Positions 1-8,756 are shown, counted from the first letter of the stretch. The stretch: 64,000 nucleotides of DNA from an uncultured Collinsella sp. (GCA_902491765.1 CABUIY010000003.1:62001-126000); one strand, 5' to 3'. Notes: generated from the letters alone by a model not told the origin. Numbers and translations are program-made.

Positions 1-1
1 G

Positions 2-394
2 GCGTTTGCCCTGCAGTGCATCGGCAAGCCCAAGGGCGTCATTCGCAGCCAGGTGCCCGAGGTGCTGCGCCTGGTCGGTCTGGCCGATCAGATGGACTCG
101 CTGCCCGACCAGCTTTCCGGTGGCGAGCAGCAGCGCGTTGCCGTCGCCCGTGCTATGGTCAACCGTCCGCCGCTGCTGATCTGCGACGAGCCCACGGGCA
201 ACCTCGACCCGGCGATCTCGCTGGGCATCATGAAGCTGCTTGAGCGTATTAACCGCACCGGCACCACCGTGATCGTCGCCACGCACGACCGCGAGATGGT
301 CGATAGCATGCACCGTCGCGTGATCGCCCTCGAGGGCGGCCACGTCATCCGCGACCAGGAGAGGGGAGGTTACGGCAACTATGGCACCAACTAA
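2..394 (+). CDS. ftsE: Cell-division ABC transporter ATPase FtsE (3' part)
   Basis: The 5' end lies outside the window; the frame is open from base 2 to the stop at 392-394. The visible C-terminal half carries the ABC signature [14 protein letters not shown], the Walker B stretch [12 protein letters not shown] and the switch histidine in VIVATHD. The spacing and the next gene, ftsX, identify FtsE, the cytoplasmic ATPase of the FtsEX complex, which activates peptidoglycan hydrolases at division. The stop overlaps the ftsX start by 14 bp, a typical sign of translational coupling. The Walker A motif is not visible because the gene is cut by the window edge. Confidence 0.93.
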   Translation, partial: AFALQCIGKPKGVIRSQVPEVLRLVGLADQMDSLPDQLSGGEQQRVAVARAMVNRPPLLICDEPTGNLDPAISLGIMKLLERINRTGTTVIVATHDREMVDSMHRRVIALEGGHVIRDQERGGYGNYGTN

Positions 395-1301
395 CGTGGG
401 CTACTCCTTCAAAGAGGCAATCAGCCACTTCTTCCGTAACTGGACTACCTCGCTCGGCGCCGTCATCACGATCTTCCTTTCGCTGTTTATCATCGGCCTG
501 TTCATCATGGGCTCTGCGATGCTGAACTCCGTGATCGGCACCGTCGAGGATCAGGTTGTCATCAACGCGTTCATTAGTGATGACGCCGATCAGGCCGATG
601 TTCAGGCTTTTGAGGCCGAGCTTAAGACGTGGAATAACGTCAAGTCCGTGACCTATAAGGACAAGGACGACGCGCTGGCCGAGTATACGAGCAAGATGTC
701 GGGCAACGCCGACGCCACCATGAGCGCGCTCGATGGCCAGAACCCGCTGCCGGCTTCCTTCGCTATTGAGATGGACGATCCGTCCAAGGTCGAGAGCACG
801 GCAAAGAAGCTCAAGAAGGATGCCGATTTCCAGAAGATCGCGGATGACGGCGACGTCAACGCGAGCGTGCTGTACGGCCAGGAGGAAGTGAGCCGCCTGT
901 TCCAGGTGACCAACTACATCCGCATCGCCGCCGTGGTGCTCGTTGGTCTTCTGACCTTTATCGCATTCATCTTCATCAACAACACGATTCGCCTGTCCAT
1001 CACGGCGCGTCGTCGTGAGATTGCGATTATGCGTCTGGTCGGCGCCAGCAACGGCTTCATTCGTGGCCCGTTTATCACCGAGGGCGTGCTGCAGGCCATT
1101 TTGGGCTCGCTGCTTTCCATCGGCGTTCTGGAGCTGCTGCGCAATCTGATGATTCCGCGTCTGCAGGAGAGCATCGGCTGGATGTCGTTTGCCCTGCCGA
1201 TGCAGTACTACCTGGTGACCTATGCTGCGCTGATTCTGGTCGGTGTGATTATCGGTCTCTTTGGTTCTGCCATCGCCATGCGCCGCTACCTGCGCGTGTA
1301 G
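381..1301 (+). CDS. ftsX: Cell-division protein FtsX
   Basis: 306 aa, the usual size for an actinobacterial FtsX. A first membrane segment lies at about residues 22-45, followed by an extracellular domain of about 130 residues. Three more membrane segments lie at about 178-205, 230-255 and 275-300. This is the FtsX plan: the outer domain recruits or activates cell-wall hydrolases when FtsE hydrolyses ATP. The start ATG overlaps the end of ftsE, with an AGGAGAGGGGAGG-like stretch just upstream inside ftsE. A terminator-like hairpin follows the stop, so ftsEX ends its operon here. Confidence 0.93.
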   Translation: MAPTNVGYSFKEAISHFFRNWTTSLGAVITIFLSLFIIGLFIMGSAMLNSVIGTVEDQVVINAFISDDADQADVQAFEAELKTWNNVKSVTYKDKDDALAEYTSKMSGNADATMSALDGQNPLPASFAIEMDDPSKVESTAKKLKKDADFQKIADDGDVNASVLYGQEEVSRLFQVTNYIRIAAVVLVGLLTFIAFIFINNTIRLSITARRREIAIMRLVGASNGFIRGPFITEGVLQAILGSLLSIGVLELLRNLMIPRLQESIGWMSFALPMQYYLVTYAALILVGVIIGLFGSAIAMRRYLRV

Positions 1302-1325
1302 GCATGCTTGGAATTCATCCCTTCC

Positions 1326-1360
1326 AACGGGTCGTCTCTTATGGGGCGGCCCGTTTTTTG
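1326..1360 (+). terminator. Rho-independent terminator after ftsX
   Basis: A GC-rich hairpin (arm ACGGGTCG pairing with CGGCCCGT, one wobble) is followed by a run of six T. It lies 25 bp after the ftsX stop. Confidence 0.8.
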
Positions 1361-1436
1361 ATCCCTAGGGGACGGCAGGAAAGCGAATCATTTGGGTAGA
1401 CTCTTTGGAGTTCGCAATCGATAGTTAGGAGGCGCC

Positions 1437-3572
1437 ATGGGGCGCAATAACAAGCATAAGCGTGGGGCTCGCAATCAGCGCGGGCCGGTGCGCAGCGAAC
1501 GCCGTCCGAGCCTGACCGGGCGCGTGCAGCTCCATGAGCATAGCGCCTACGTTGTAACCGAAAACGGCGACTACAAGGTCATGGGCCGCGGTAAGCGCGA
1601 GATCATGGATGGCGATACCGTTGCCGTGAGCATTAAGAACAGCCCGCACGGTGAGCGGCGCGCCGTGATCGAAAGCGTGGTTGAGCGTGCAGCCATAAGC
1701 GTGGTGGGCACGTACCAGACCGCCGGTCCGCTCGGTGTGATCGAGCCGCTCGATTCGCGTCTGAAGGCCGACTTCTTCATTCTGCCCGAGGATACCTCGG
1801 CGGATCGTCTGGGTGTCCACCCGGGTGATGCTGTTGTCGCGCGCATTTTGACCTACCCGACGCGCCTGGAATCGGGTACCGTGACGATCGAGCGCCGCAT
1901 TGGCGGAGATGACGCGCCCGATTTGGGCGTTCAATATGTGATGGCGCGTTACGGCTATACCGATAGCTATCCCGAGGCCGCGCTGGACGAGGCCGAGGGG
2001 CTTTCGCTCGATGTGTCCGCGGCGCTTAAGGACCCGCTCCGCCGCGATCTGCGCGACCGCTTTGTCATCACGATCGACCCGGTCGACGCGCGCGACTTTG
2101 ACGATGCCATTTCGTTGGAGCGCACGCCCGAGGGTGGCTACAAGCTGGGTGTGCATATCGCCGACGTTTCACACTATGTGGCTTGGGACGGGCATATCGA
2201 TCTTGAGGCTCGCCATCGTACGACATCGGTGTATCTGGCCGATCGCGTGCTTCCCATGCTGCCCGAACGCCTGTCCAATGACCTGTGCTCGCTTCGCCCT
2301 GACGAGGACCGTCTTGCGTTTACCGTCGATATCGAGCTCGATGCGCAGGGTCGCGTGCGGCATTACGATCCGTATCCCAGCGTGATTCGCTCGCGTGTGC
2401 GTATGGACTATGACGGCGCCGAGGCGCTGCTGGTGCGTGCCGGCGCGGTTGAGTATTCGGTGCTGGAGGGTGCAGCCGAGGATGTTGCGGCTGCCGAGAC
2501 CTCGCGCGAGGAAGCGCTTGAGCGCGGTCTTGCGTGCGAGGAGGCCGCCCGCGGCTACAACATCGACCTCGGCGATTTCCTTGTCTCCGCTAACGAACTC
2601 GCCGAACTTCGCCGTCGTATTCGTCGCGCCCGCGGCTCAGTCGATTTTGACACAGCCGAGATTCGCGCTCTATTGGATGAGGACGGAGTGCCCGTGCAGA
2701 TTGTGGCGCGTGAGCGTTCGTGTGCCACGTCGCTTATCGAGGAAGCCATGCTGCTCGCCAACGAGTGCGTTGCAGAGTGGCTGGCAGACCGTGATATCGA
2801 GGCCTGCTATCGCGTGCATGAAGATCCGAGCCCCGATAGCCTGCACGGTGCCGCCGTTGCGCTGGCGCAGCTAGGCATCATCGACGATCGCCGTGCTGCC
2901 GGTATTGCCCTGGGGAGCCCCGATGAGCTGCAGGCTGCAGTTGATGCTGCCGCCGGTACGGCCAACGCACCGCTCGTTAATACGCTGCTTCTGCGCAGCA
3001 TGCAGCGCGCGCTGTACAAGCCGCGCAACGAGGGCCACTTTGCGCTCGCCGCGCCGTGCTACTGTCACTTTACGAGTCCCATCCGTCGCTACCCCGATCT
3101 GGTGGTGCACCGCGTACTCAAGCTGCAGTTGGCCTATGAGCAGCTGGGCGGCAAGGACGCCCTGGTCCGTACGCCGCGCCTGATCGGCAAGGGGCGCGAG
3201 TCACTGCCGCGCATTCTGCCGCAGATCTGCCGCGCATGCAGCGATGCCGAGCGCGCGGCAGATGCCGCCAGCCATGCGACGCAAAAGATCAAGATTGCCC
3301 AGTACTATGAGGACCGTCTGGGCGAGCGCTATGCCGGAACCGTCTCGTGGGTTAGCAGCATGGGCCTTTTTGTGCGCTTGGACCTAACGCAGGTCGAAGG
3401 CTTGGTTTCGATCAAGAGTCTGGGCAACGAGTGGTTCGAGTTCGACGAGGACGCGCTCACGCTCACAGGTGCCGACACGGGCACCCGTTACGAGCTGGGG
3501 CAGCGCGTGATTATCGAGGTCTCGCGCGTCAATACCACGCGTGGGCACTTGGACTTTAAGCTTATCCATTAG
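1437..3572 (+). CDS. rnr: Exoribonuclease R (RNase II/R family)
   Basis: 711 aa. The order is a basic N-terminus, an OB/cold-shock-like region up to about residue 190, an RNB catalytic domain, and a C-terminal S1 domain at about 620-708. The RNB motif DPVDARDFDDA near residue 213-223 contains the aspartates that bind catalytic magnesium. RNase R degrades structured RNA 3' to 5' and works with SmpB-tmRNA in quality control; smpB lies about 4 kb downstream here, separated by other genes. The ATG is preceded by AGGAGG. The protein is somewhat shorter than E. coli RNase R, mainly at the ends. A terminator follows. Confidence 0.95.
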   Translation: MGRNNKHKRGARNQRGPVRSERRPSLTGRVQLHEHSAYVVTENGDYKVMGRGKREIMDGDTVAVSIKNSPHGERRAVIESVVERAAISVVGTYQTAGPLGVIEPLDSRLKADFFILPEDTSADRLGVHPGDAVVARILTYPTRLESGTVTIERRIGGDDAPDLGVQYVMARYGYTDSYPEAALDEAEGLSLDVSAALKDPLRRDLRDRFVITIDPVDARDFDDAISLERTPEGGYKLGVHIADVSHYVAWDGHIDLEARHRTTSVYLADRVLPMLPERLSNDLCSLRPDEDRLAFTVDIELDAQGRVRHYDPYPSVIRSRVRMDYDGAEALLVRAGAVEYSVLEGAAEDVAAAETSREEALERGLACEEAARGYNIDLGDFLVSANELAELRRRIRRARGSVDFDTAEIRALLDEDGVPVQIVARERSCATSLIEEAMLLANECVAEWLADRDIEACYRVHEDPSPDSLHGAAVALAQLGIIDDRRAAGIALGSPDELQAAVDAAAGTANAPLVNTLLLRSMQRALYKPRNEGHFALAAPCYCHFTSPIRRYPDLVVHRVLKLQLAYEQLGGKDALVRTPRLIGKGRESLPRILPQICRACSDAERAADAASHATQKIKIAQYYEDRLGERYAGTVSWVSSMGLFVRLDLTQVEGLVSIKSLGNEWFEFDEDALTLTGADTGTRYELGQRVIIEVSRVNTTRGHLDFKLIH

Positions 3573-3601
3573 CCAAATCCCGACTCATGGTGGGGGAGCG
3601 G

Positions 3602-3634
3602 AGGGCGGCCTTTCGGGACCGCCCTTCGCATTTG
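3602..3634 (+). terminator. Terminator after rnr
   Basis: Hairpin AGGGCGG...CCGCCCT with a short loop, about 30 bp after the rnr stop. The T tract is poor, so efficiency is uncertain. Confidence 0.6.
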
Positions 3635-3698
3635 AATCGTGGCTACCTTGCCGTCTGCTCGGCCGCCCGCTTACCTGCTATTTGAGAGGTAAAACCTA

Positions 3699-3730
3699 CC
3701 AAAATAAACCTGTCCCTTTTGGCAGGTTTA
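3699..3730. repeat. Overlapping inverted repeats upstream of the recombinase gene
   Basis: TAAACCTG (3705-3712) pairs with CAGGTTTA (3723-3730), and CCAAAA (3699-3704) pairs with TTTTGG (3717-3722), so two hairpins compete for the same bases. They end 19 bp before the recombinase start. This could be an operator, an attenuator or a crossover subsite. A related ACCTGTCCC wording recurs near 22246-22292. Confidence 0.5.
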
Positions 3731-3748
3731 CAAGAAAGCGGGGATGAG

Positions 3749-4354
3749 ATGGCGACGGTGTACGGTTATGCGCGGGTGAGTTCGCGCGATCAGAATCTTA
3801 ATCGGCAGCTGGATGCGCTGGGCGCCTATGGCGTGGGCTCGGCGAATATTTATGCCGACCATGCGAGCGGCAAGGACTTCGATCGACCGCGTTATCGCGA
3901 GCTGCTGCACGTCCTGGGAGACGGGGACGTGCTGGTGGTGCTTTCTATCGACCGACTTGGCCGTAATTACTCCGAGATTCTTGAGGAATGGCGACGCATT
4001 ACCAAGGTGCTCGGGGTTGCCATTGTGGTGTTGGATATGCCATTGCTTGACACGCGCGCCAGGGCCAGCGGCGCGCCGGATGTGACTAACACCCTGATTG
4101 CTGATATTGTGCTGCAGCTGCTGAGCTACGTGGCGCAGGTGGAGCGCGAGAATATCCATCGGCGCCAGGCGGAGGGGATTGCAGCGGCGCGGGCGCGAGG
4201 GGTCCGTTTCGGTCGACCTCGCAAGCCATGCCCTCCTCAGTTTGAGCTGGTGCGCGATAGCTATGAGGCGGGCGATATTACCCGCAGCCAGGCAGCAAAG
4301 TGCCTGGGCGTGTGCGTGGGGACGTTCGATCGCTGGATGCGCGAGGCGGGGTAG
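3749..4354 (+). CDS. Serine recombinase (resolvase/invertase family)
   Basis: 201 aa from the ATG at 3749, chosen because the protein then begins MATVYGYARVSS as in resolvases; a TTG 30 bp upstream is possible but less likely. The catalytic serine is S11 in YARVSS. The SIDRLGRN motif near residue 70 supplies the active-site arginines. The long E helix ends near GRPRK, followed by a C-terminal helix-turn-helix (RSQAAKCLGV...RWMREAG). All parts of a small invertase/resolvase are present, so it looks intact. No transposase or other mobile genes adjoin it; its target (inversion or resolution) is unknown. The overlapping inverted repeats just upstream are candidate binding sites. Confidence 0.9.
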   Translation: MATVYGYARVSSRDQNLNRQLDALGAYGVGSANIYADHASGKDFDRPRYRELLHVLGDGDVLVVLSIDRLGRNYSEILEEWRRITKVLGVAIVVLDMPLLDTRARASGAPDVTNTLIADIVLQLLSYVAQVERENIHRRQAEGIAAARARGVRFGRPRKPCPPQFELVRDSYEAGDITRSQAAKCLGVCVGTFDRWMREAG

Positions 4355-4458
4355 GGTTTTGCGTCGCTTTGTCGCTTCCTGTTGCGATTCAAATTTTGAT
4401 ACGGTGACGATGCCATTTGGGGCTACACTCGCTGATATTCAAAAAAGGAGGTTGACCC

Positions 4459-5040
4459 TTGGCGCGCGTAAAACAAATAATCGGATGGACCGCGATCGTT
4501 CTGTTCGCTGCAACGCTGGCGGGCATCTGGGTGCTGACGGAGCAAAATGCGGTGGAGACGTCGTTGCTGAGCGAGTCCACCGCGCGTGTGGTGGAGGGTC
4601 AGGCTACGGGCGTTCAGGCTGTCGATGCCACGGGTGAAGCTCAGGCGGAGAACGGAATGACCGGGGGCACCGATTCGGCTGCCTCGAATGTCCGGTCTGG
4701 CCGACTTGCTTCCATTCGCATGTGGGTGGGCACGAACGTCCGTCGCGTTGCCCATACCGTAGAGTTTTTCTTCGTCGGATTGTTCGCCTCGGTGGTCGTG
4801 GCTTGCTTTTCCAAGCGTCCGTGGAGCGTATGCTCCCGTTGCGTGCCCGTATTGCTCTTTTGCGCCGCCTGCTCCGTTGGCGATCAGGTACATAAGATCT
4901 TTGTTCCCGGCAGGCATTTCGACGTTATCGATTTAGGATTCGATGCTGCGGGCTATGTCACCGCCATGCTGTTGGTATTGCTGGCAGCGGCGTTGGTGCG
5001 CCATGCGACTCGGCCGATCGGCGCCCATGCGAGGCGCTAG
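4459..5040 (+). CDS. VanZ-like membrane protein
   Basis: 193 aa. The start is a TTG at 4459 because AAAGGAGG lies seven bases upstream. A membrane segment at about 7-25 is followed by a low-complexity extracellular linker, then the motif RRVAHTVEFFFVGL near residue 95 and DQVHKIFVPGR near 141. This His/Glu-Phe then Asp-Gln-His pattern, together with the later Asp-Leu-Gly, is characteristic of the VanZ family. Some VanZ members confer low-level teicoplanin resistance; most, like this chromosomal one, have no defined role. It is probably transcribed on its own. Confidence 0.75.
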   Translation: MARVKQIIGWTAIVLFAATLAGIWVLTEQNAVETSLLSESTARVVEGQATGVQAVDATGEAQAENGMTGGTDSAASNVRSGRLASIRMWVGTNVRRVAHTVEFFFVGLFASVVVACFSKRPWSVCSRCVPVLLFCAACSVGDQVHKIFVPGRHFDVIDLGFDAAGYVTAMLLVLLAAALVRHATRPIGAHARR

Positions 5041-5162
5041 CCTTAAGACGAGACATCGCGACTGCCTATGCTTCGACATTGACTACAATAACGGCTGCAA
5101 TCGCGAGCGGTCGTCGATGTGCAGTTTTCCAGACACCTGTTTTCTCTAAGAAAGGAAATCCC

Positions 5163-5522
5163 ATGGCGGTATTGTTTGTTGAATATCCCAAGTGCTCGAC
5201 CTGTAAGAAGGCCAAGGCATGGCTGGACGAACATGGGGTAGAGTATATCGATCGCGATATCGTTTTGGACAATCCCACGGCTGATGAGCTTGCGACCTGG
5301 ATTGCTCGTTCGGGGCTGCCGGTGCGGCGCTTCTTTAATTCGTCGGGCATGAAATATCGAGAGCTGGGCCTGAAGGCGCGTCTGGATGCGGGCATGACGG
5401 ATCAGGAGTGCTACGAGCTGCTGGCGAGCGACGGCATGCTGGTCAAGCGTCCGCTGCTGGTGGGCGACGACTTTGCGATTCCCGGCTTTAGGGAAGCGGC
5501 TTGGGCCGAGGCGTTGCTGTAG
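5163..5522 (+). CDS. Spx/ArsC-family thioredoxin-fold protein
   Basis: 119 aa from the ATG at 5163, which follows AAGAAAGGAAATCCC. The N-terminus has the CSTCKKA redox motif of the Spx/MgsR/ArsC family, and the C-terminal KRPLLVGDDFAIPGF is the family's conserved Arg-Pro region. Members are either RNA-polymerase-binding redox regulators (Spx) or glutaredoxin-type arsenate reductases. The CxxC pair and the absence of any ars genes nearby favour a YffB/Spx-like redox role, but sequence alone does not decide this. Confidence 0.8.
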   Translation: MAVLFVEYPKCSTCKKAKAWLDEHGVEYIDRDIVLDNPTADELATWIARSGLPVRRFFNSSGMKYRELGLKARLDAGMTDQECYELLASDGMLVKRPLLVGDDFAIPGFREAAWAEALL

Positions 5523-5524
5523 CG

Positions 5525-5700
5525 GCTGCGGAAAGTGCGACCCGGAATCCCCTTCCAGAATGGGATGCACTTTCCCAAAGTGGCCGGTTGCGGAAAGCAC
5601 GTCCCATTCTGAGCTTCGATTGTGGGACACGGTTTCCGGTTGAGGGCTCGACGGGAAAGTGGGGACCAGTTTGAGCTTGAAATTTGGGGCGCACCTTCCG
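5525..5700. repeat. Degenerate GGAAAGTG-rich intergenic repeat
   Basis: The stretch between two convergent genes has repeated variants of GGAAAGTG/CACTTTCC in both orientations (5530, 5568, 5592, 5632 and 5652 regions) interleaved with CCCATTCT/AGAATGGG. It can fold into several imperfect hairpins. No coding pattern was seen. It may be a decayed tandem palindromic element; the exact unit is unclear. Confidence 0.45.
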
Positions 5701-5718
5701 CCGGCGGGCCTGCCCCAG

Positions 5719-6129
5719 TCAGTCCGCCAGCTGTGCCCATTCGTGCGGATCGTAGACCTTTACGTGTTTGTTGGGCTTGCCGCTCCAGTACTCCTCGTCC
5801 ATAAAGGGCAGATATGCCTGAACGCCGGGGCAGATAAAGGGAATCCGCTGCTGTTGCAGTCGCTCGCGCTGGCGCTGCTCCAGGTGCGCCTCGGATATGA
5901 CGGTCGGCATACCGGACAGCTCGACGAGGCTTGCCTGGATTCGCTTAAGGTCGGGGAGTCCCGCGTGCCATGACACCCGCATGATCAAAAAGGATGCACG
6001 GCGGTATTTTGCCTGCATCACCGTGATGGCGGGGCGCAGTGTGGGATGGATTTTGTCCCGTTCGGGCCAAAGGTCAGCAGTGATCTCGAGGCCCAGGGTC
6101 TCCCATAGGTAATCAAGCTCTTCGTCCAT
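5719..6129 (-). CDS. Hypothetical protein, 136 aa
   Basis: I do not recognise the family. The protein starts MDEELDYLWETLGL and is soluble and mildly acidic. It contains a central IQASLVELSGMPTVISEAHL segment and the phrase RIPFICPGVQAYLPFMDEEYW. The IPF..PG.Q.YLPF wording recalls a group of small Gram-positive helix-turn-helix proteins, but the helix-turn-helix half is not evident, so it could be a truncated relative. ATG at 6127-6129 (reverse strand) with GAGG just upstream. It faces the Spx-like gene and is divergent from the tRNA pair. Confidence 0.55.
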   Translation of the reverse strand: MDEELDYLWETLGLEITADLWPERDKIHPTLRPAITVMQAKYRRASFLIMRVSWHAGLPDLKRIQASLVELSGMPTVISEAHLEQRQRERLQQQRIPFICPGVQAYLPFMDEEYWSGKPNKHVKVYDPHEWAQLAD

Positions 6130-6332
6130 GGCGCCTCGATATCTACGCGATCATTGATACTTCGATTGTGTTGCCTGGTGCTATCGTTTTCACGGTAGAA
6201 TCTGCCAACGGTTGACGGCTACCGCTCACGGCGTTTTGCCCTACGTGTACAGCGGTTGGCTTCACAGGTCCTTCACGGGTTGGACTAAATTAGGCCAATT
6301 TGACTGAATTTCAAAAAAGTCAAAATTGGGGC

Positions 6333-6361
6333 TTGCGTCACGGCGAGACTTCCCGTATATT
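6333..6361 (+). promoter_or_regulatory. Probable promoter for the tRNA-Gln/tRNA-Glu pair
   Basis: TTGCGT (6333-6338), a 17-bp spacer and TATATT (6356-6361), ending 44 bp before the tRNA-Gln gene. Confidence 0.55.
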
Positions 6362-6405
6362 TCTTTCTTGCGCAAAGGCACAGCCGAGCGCAGCGATGCA
6401 GTCAT

Positions 6406-6479
6406 TGGGATGTCGTCTAATGGCAGGACAGCGGATTCTGGTTCCGTCAATGGGGGTTCGACTCCCTCCATCCCAGCCA
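6406..6479 (+). tRNA. tRNA-Gln (anticodon CTG)
   Basis: Cloverleaf readable by eye: acceptor TGGGATG pairs with CATCCCA, anticodon stem GCGGA/TCCGT encloses TTCTGGT with anticodon CTG, and the T arm has GGTTCGACTCC. The 3' CCA is encoded (6477-6479). Confidence 0.93.
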
Positions 6480-6496
6480 TTGCATTTGCTACATAT

Positions 6497-6573
6497 GGCC
6501 CGTTCGTCTAGCGGTTTAGGACGCCGCCCTCTCAAGGCGGAGATCACCAGTTCGAATCTGGTACGGGCTACCA
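6497..6573 (+). tRNA. tRNA-Glu (anticodon CTC)
   Basis: Acceptor GGCCCGT pairs with ACGGGCT (first pair G:T). Anticodon stem CCGCC/GGCGG encloses CTCTCAA with anticodon CTC, the T loop is TTCGAAT, and CCA is encoded. It lies 17 bp after tRNA-Gln, so the two are probably co-transcribed. Confidence 0.93.
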
Positions 6574-6582
6574 CAAAATGAA

Positions 6583-6613
6583 CGCCCGGGCCTCGCAAGA
6601 GACCCGGGTTTTG
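6583..6613 (+). terminator. Terminator after the tRNA genes
   Basis: Hairpin CCCGGGCCTC / GAGACCCGGG with a GCAA loop followed by TTTT, ten bases after the CCA of tRNA-Glu. Confidence 0.8.
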
Positions 6614-6668
6614 TGTATCGACCGTATATACGGCGTCTGCCGTGTTTCGCTCAGATCGAGGAGTAGCC

Positions 6669-7586
6669 ATGGATCTGCCCATCAGCCTGCAAGACATCAC
6701 GTATGCCGAGAACTATCTGGCGCAGGGCGACCTGGCCACGGCGACGCCGCTGTTGGAGCGTCTGGTTGAGCTCGCCGAGGAGTATATCGATGCCGAGTGC
6801 AAGACGGAGGAGAATCGCCAGTACTTTAGCTTCGATAGCAAGTTTGAGCGCTTGGCCTATCGCCGCGTGGAGAAGGATCCGCGCGAGCTCGTGCAGGTCG
6901 AGGTGCCGTTTGACCGCCTGTACTCTGACATGGCGTTTGCCTACATTCGCCAGCAGGATTATGTGAGCGCTCGTAATGCCCTGATGCAGGCTGTGCGTTG
7001 GGACCCCATGAACTGCAACTATCGCTTGGATTTGGCCGAGCTGTTCCGCGCACTCGAGGACAAGCAGGAATGGGCATCGCTCTCGTTCTCGGTGCTGGAG
7101 CGTGCAAGTGATGGCAAGTGCGCCGCCCGTGCTTACGCCAATCTAGGTCAGTACTTCTTGGAGCCCGAGACCGAGAACGTTTCGGCTGCCGTGGGCTGCG
7201 CGCGTCTGGCGCTGCGCCTGGCGCCCAACGATGCGCATACGACGCGCCTGCTCAACAAGATCCATACCACCTATCCGGATGCCGCCGATGAGAGCGACGA
7301 GCACGTGATGGGTGAACTGGCCCTGCAAGGCGTTCCGACCTCGCCTTCGGCCGAGATTGCCATCTGCCTGATTATGTGCGCGACCGATGCCGCAAGCGAC
7401 GGCGACAAGCAGGAGGCGACGCGCCTGACGGTGCGTGCTCGCGACTTGGTGGGCGAGGAGGCCTGCGCGGCGATTATTAAACTGGTGCGCGAGAGCGATG
7501 CCGAGCTCAATGCCGAGCGCAAGGCAAAGCGCGAGGCTGCGGGCTCAAACGCCGATGGCGCCAAGGAGGCCGGCGATGCCCAGTAA
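6669..7586 (+). CDS. TPR-like helical-repeat protein
   Basis: 305 aa from the ATG at 6669, preceded by GAGGAGTAG. The chain is all-helical with tetratricopeptide-like pairs: AENYLAQGDLATATPLLERL near residue 12, AFAYIRQQDYVSARNALMQA near 90, and AYANLGQYF...AVGCARLALRLAP near 150. The tail is highly charged and low in complexity (NAERKAKREAAGS...). Such proteins are scaffolds; no partner is indicated. Its stop overlaps the smpB start by 11 bp, so the two are translationally coupled, and a link to ribosome rescue is a guess from position only. Confidence 0.75.
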   Translation: MDLPISLQDITYAENYLAQGDLATATPLLERLVELAEEYIDAECKTEENRQYFSFDSKFERLAYRRVEKDPRELVQVEVPFDRLYSDMAFAYIRQQDYVSARNALMQAVRWDPMNCNYRLDLAELFRALEDKQEWASLSFSVLERASDGKCAARAYANLGQYFLEPETENVSAAVGCARLALRLAPNDAHTTRLLNKIHTTYPDAADESDEHVMGELALQGVPTSPSAEIAICLIMCATDAASDGDKQEATRLTVRARDLVGEEACAAIIKLVRESDAELNAERKAKREAAGSNADGAKEAGDAQ

Positions 7587-8046
7587 GCGCGAGCGCAAGC
7601 TCATTTCCAAGAATCGCTCGGCGCATCACGAGTACTTTATCGATGAGACATTTGAGTGCGGCATTGAACTGAGCGGCACCGAGGTCAAGTCGATTCGCGA
7701 GCGCGCCTGCCAGATCACCGATACCTTCGCGCTGATCCGCGGCGGGGAGTGCTGGCTCGTCGGCCTGCATATCCACCCTTATAGCCATGGTGGCGTGTGG
7801 AATCGCGATCCCGATCGTCGGCGTCGTCTGCTGCTGCACCGCAAGGAGATCGACTTTCTTGACGGCAAACTTCGCAACCGTGGTTATGCGCTGGTTCCGT
7901 TGGAGCTCTACTTTAATACGGACGGCCGCGTAAAGCTGCTGTTGGGTCTGGGTCGCGGCAAGAAGCTCTACGACAAGCGCGAGGACATGGCCAAGCGTGA
8001 TGTCCAACGCGAGATCGACCGCGCCCTTAAGGAACGCAACCGCTAG
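7576..8046 (+). CDS. smpB: SsrA-binding protein SmpB
   Basis: 156 aa beginning MPSKRERKLISKNRSAHHEYF. The core has the family signatures GIELSGTEVKSIRERACQ and LVGLHIHPYSHG, and a basic C-terminal tail (KRDVQREIDRALKERNR) that enters the ribosomal mRNA channel. SmpB delivers tmRNA to stalled ribosomes. The ATG at 7576 lies inside the end of the upstream gene. I saw no tmRNA (ssrA) gene in this window. Confidence 0.95.
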   Translation: MPSKRERKLISKNRSAHHEYFIDETFECGIELSGTEVKSIRERACQITDTFALIRGGECWLVGLHIHPYSHGGVWNRDPDRRRRLLLHRKEIDFLDGKLRNRGYALVPLELYFNTDGRVKLLLGLGRGKKLYDKREDMAKRDVQREIDRALKERNR

Positions 8047-8058
8047 GCACTCTGTATA

Positions 8059-8125
8059 AGTTGCGGTGGAATACGGACTGTTTTGCCTGTTTGAGGGACT
8101 ATTCAGTCCCTATTTCACCGCAACT
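8059..8125. repeat. 67-nt palindrome, copy 1
   Basis: Outer arms AGTTGCGGTGGAAT and TATTTCACCGCAACT, with a nested hairpin GGGACT/AGTCCC. Exactly the same length and arm sequence as the elements at 22654-22720, 50945-51011 and, more diverged, 61981-62047. It lies 12 bp after the smpB stop. Confidence 0.85.
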
Positions 8126-8167
8126 GTGGGTGTCTCATCTTTCTTACTGTTCTGACACATATGTCTC

Positions 8168-8203
8168 AAAGGCGGCGTCCGTTATGGGTGCCGCCTTTTT
8201 TGT
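8168..8203 (+). terminator. Terminator after smpB
   Basis: AAAGGCGGC pairs with GCCGCCTTT around a 13-nt loop and runs into TTTTTT. Confidence 0.75.
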
Positions 8204-8252
8204 GGGTACATACATCCATGAGGTTCAATCCTGGGTTAGGGGAGTGATCGTT

Positions 8253-8756
8253 ATGGACAAAACTGCGTTCTTTACGATGCCGAGCGGCCTGTATGTGGTG
8301 AGTGCCGCGGCCGACGGGCTGCGTGCCGGCTGCGTCATCAACACGGCGGTGCAGGTGACGTCCGCGCCGCCGCGCATCTCGGTTGCCGTGAACAAGGACA
8401 ATGTCACCTCGGGCGTCATCGCATCGGCCAAAGCGTTCGCGCTGACCGTGATCGACCAGACGGCCGATATGCTCTATATCGGCAACTTTGGCTTCCGCAC
8501 CAGCAGCGATTACGACAAGTTTGCCAAGTACGAGACCCGCGAGACCGCTCTGGGCATGCCCTATGTGCCCGAGCACGCGGCGGCGCTGTTTAGCTGCCGT
8601 CTGATTGATACCGTGGATGTGGGCACGCACCTGCTCTTTATTGGCGAGGTCGAGGATGCCGAGCGCCTGAGCGACGAGACGCCGCTGACGTACGACTACT
8701 ATCACAAGGTCCTGAAGGGCAAGACGCCTCCGAAGGCATCCTCGTATCAAGGCTAG
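8253..8756 (+). CDS. Flavin reductase-like FMN-binding protein
   Basis: 167 aa from the ATG at 8253 (GGGGAGTGATCGTT upstream). The fold signature is that of the flavin-reductase-like domain: FFTMPSGLYVVSAAADG at the start, INTAVQVTSAPPRISVAVNKDN near residue 30-50, and a C-terminal GEVEDAERL...YYHKVLKG. The same domain occurs in high-molecular-weight rubredoxins of anaerobes, where it passes electrons to a rubredoxin. A separate rubredoxin gene follows 89 bp downstream, so an oxygen or NO detoxification electron path is plausible. The rubredoxin has its own promoter. Confidence 0.85.
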   Translation: MDKTAFFTMPSGLYVVSAAADGLRAGCVINTAVQVTSAPPRISVAVNKDNVTSGVIASAKAFALTVIDQTADMLYIGNFGFRTSSDYDKFAKYETRETALGMPYVPEHAAALFSCRLIDTVDVGTHLLFIGEVEDAERLSDETPLTYDYYHKVLKGKTPPKASSYQG

